A stretch of DNA of 33,256 bases from Candidatus Obscuribacterales bacterium (GTDB taxonomy: Bacteria > Cyanobacteriota > Vampirovibrionia > Obscuribacterales > Obscuribacteraceae). Both the position numbers and the translations under genes were made by a program. Of the stretch, positions 33,062 to 33,256 are shown one piece after another. The notes below the pieces were generated by a model. It searched no databases and was not told the origin of the DNA. It saw only the letters and a list, made by a program, of their open reading frames with translations. Positions within the stretch are counted from its first letter, which is position 1. Every line of letters begins with the position of its first letter. The stretch is taken from NCBI GenBank assembly GCA_019745505.1, contig JAIETE010000240.1:1-33256 (forward strand). The letters run 5' to 3'.

Positions 33062-33256
33062 TCACATCGGAATTTCCATCGATGTGAAGCCGAGGTGTTG
33101 ACCGGTGACGCGGTCGAATTTCTCCTGCATGTGGGTGTTTCCATCCTTAATCAGTAAGTAGCCTTTGCCGTTCTCATTCCTTGCTTCGACACCAATCTTG
33201 TTGACGCCCTCTAGCTGCAACTGATACTGAGCGACAAATGCGATTCGGCCGGTAAT
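33062..33256 (-). CDS. 3' end of an unrecognised gene (cut by window edge)
   Basis: The last 64 codons and TGA stop of a minus-strand gene. The visible part (ITGRIAFVAQYQLQLEG...YLLIKDGNTHMQEKFDRVTGQHLGFTSMEIPM) alternates hydrophobic and polar residues as in beta-rich domains. It has no motif I recognise. The good codon pattern and the tail-to-tail arrangement with the TPR gene support a real gene. Confidence 0.6.
   Translation of the reverse strand: MTGRIAFVAQYQLQLEGVNKIGVEARNENGKGYLLIKDGNTHMQEKFDRVTGQHLGFTSMEIPM

Overview
The window reads as a chromosomal segment of a free-living or commensal bacterium of moderate GC (near 50% by eye), with no phage, IS element, CRISPR array, tRNA or rRNA that I can recognise. 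The gene mix (alpha2beta2-type pyruvate dehydrogenase, a DesC-type desaturase, a membrane protein resembling a family I recall from cyanobacteria and plastids, a small heat-shock protein cluster, TPR and LRV repeat proteins, and long coiled-coil proteins) would fit a non-photosynthetic relative of Cyanobacteria (Vampirovibrionia / Obscuribacterales). That assignment is recall and inference, not proof.

Layout. 1-1781 (minus): start of an unrecognised gene, a membrane-anchored thioredoxin-fold protein with a CPC motif, and lipoyl synthase lipA. 2025-7295 (plus): a complete pyruvate dehydrogenase complex (E1 alpha, E1 beta, E2, E3), divergent from lipA, which makes the lipoyl cofactor of E2. 7296-7917: a 620-base stretch without a secure gene. 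7918-15017: three consecutive long alpha-helical genes, the last encoding 1403 residues with a disordered Pro/Ala/Glu/Gln-rich middle. They are followed by a probable ADP-ribosyltransferase-fold protein (15280-15915) and a secreted Gln/Asn-rich protein (15933-16793). This block is the best candidate for an undescribed system. 16807-17616: two small envelope proteins. 17768-19294: methylmalonate-semialdehyde dehydrogenase, with an inverted repeat built into its promoter. 19397-20542 (minus): a fatty-acid desaturase carrying eight exact-length 11-residue LEA-like repeats.

20771-23148 (plus): a patatin-like phospholipase, a DoxX-like membrane protein and an AAA_28-type ATPase. 23396-28916 (plus): glutamate dehydrogenase, an OPT-family transporter, a winged-helix/TM protein and a MOSC (mARC/YcbX-like) protein, ending in a strong terminator. 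28976-30579 (minus): three tandem small heat-shock proteins, one with a membrane anchor. 31176-33047 (plus): an LRV/HEAT-repeat protein behind a strong promoter and a long leader, a terminator, then a secreted or anchored TPR protein. 33062-33256 (minus): the 3' end of an unrecognised gene.

A family of GC-rich palindromes is scattered between genes: four copies of one type and two of another. Much of the window concerns central metabolism (acetyl-CoA supply, valine/propionate-type catabolism, glutamate/ammonium), membrane lipids and stress protection. The coiled-coil block has no function I can name.
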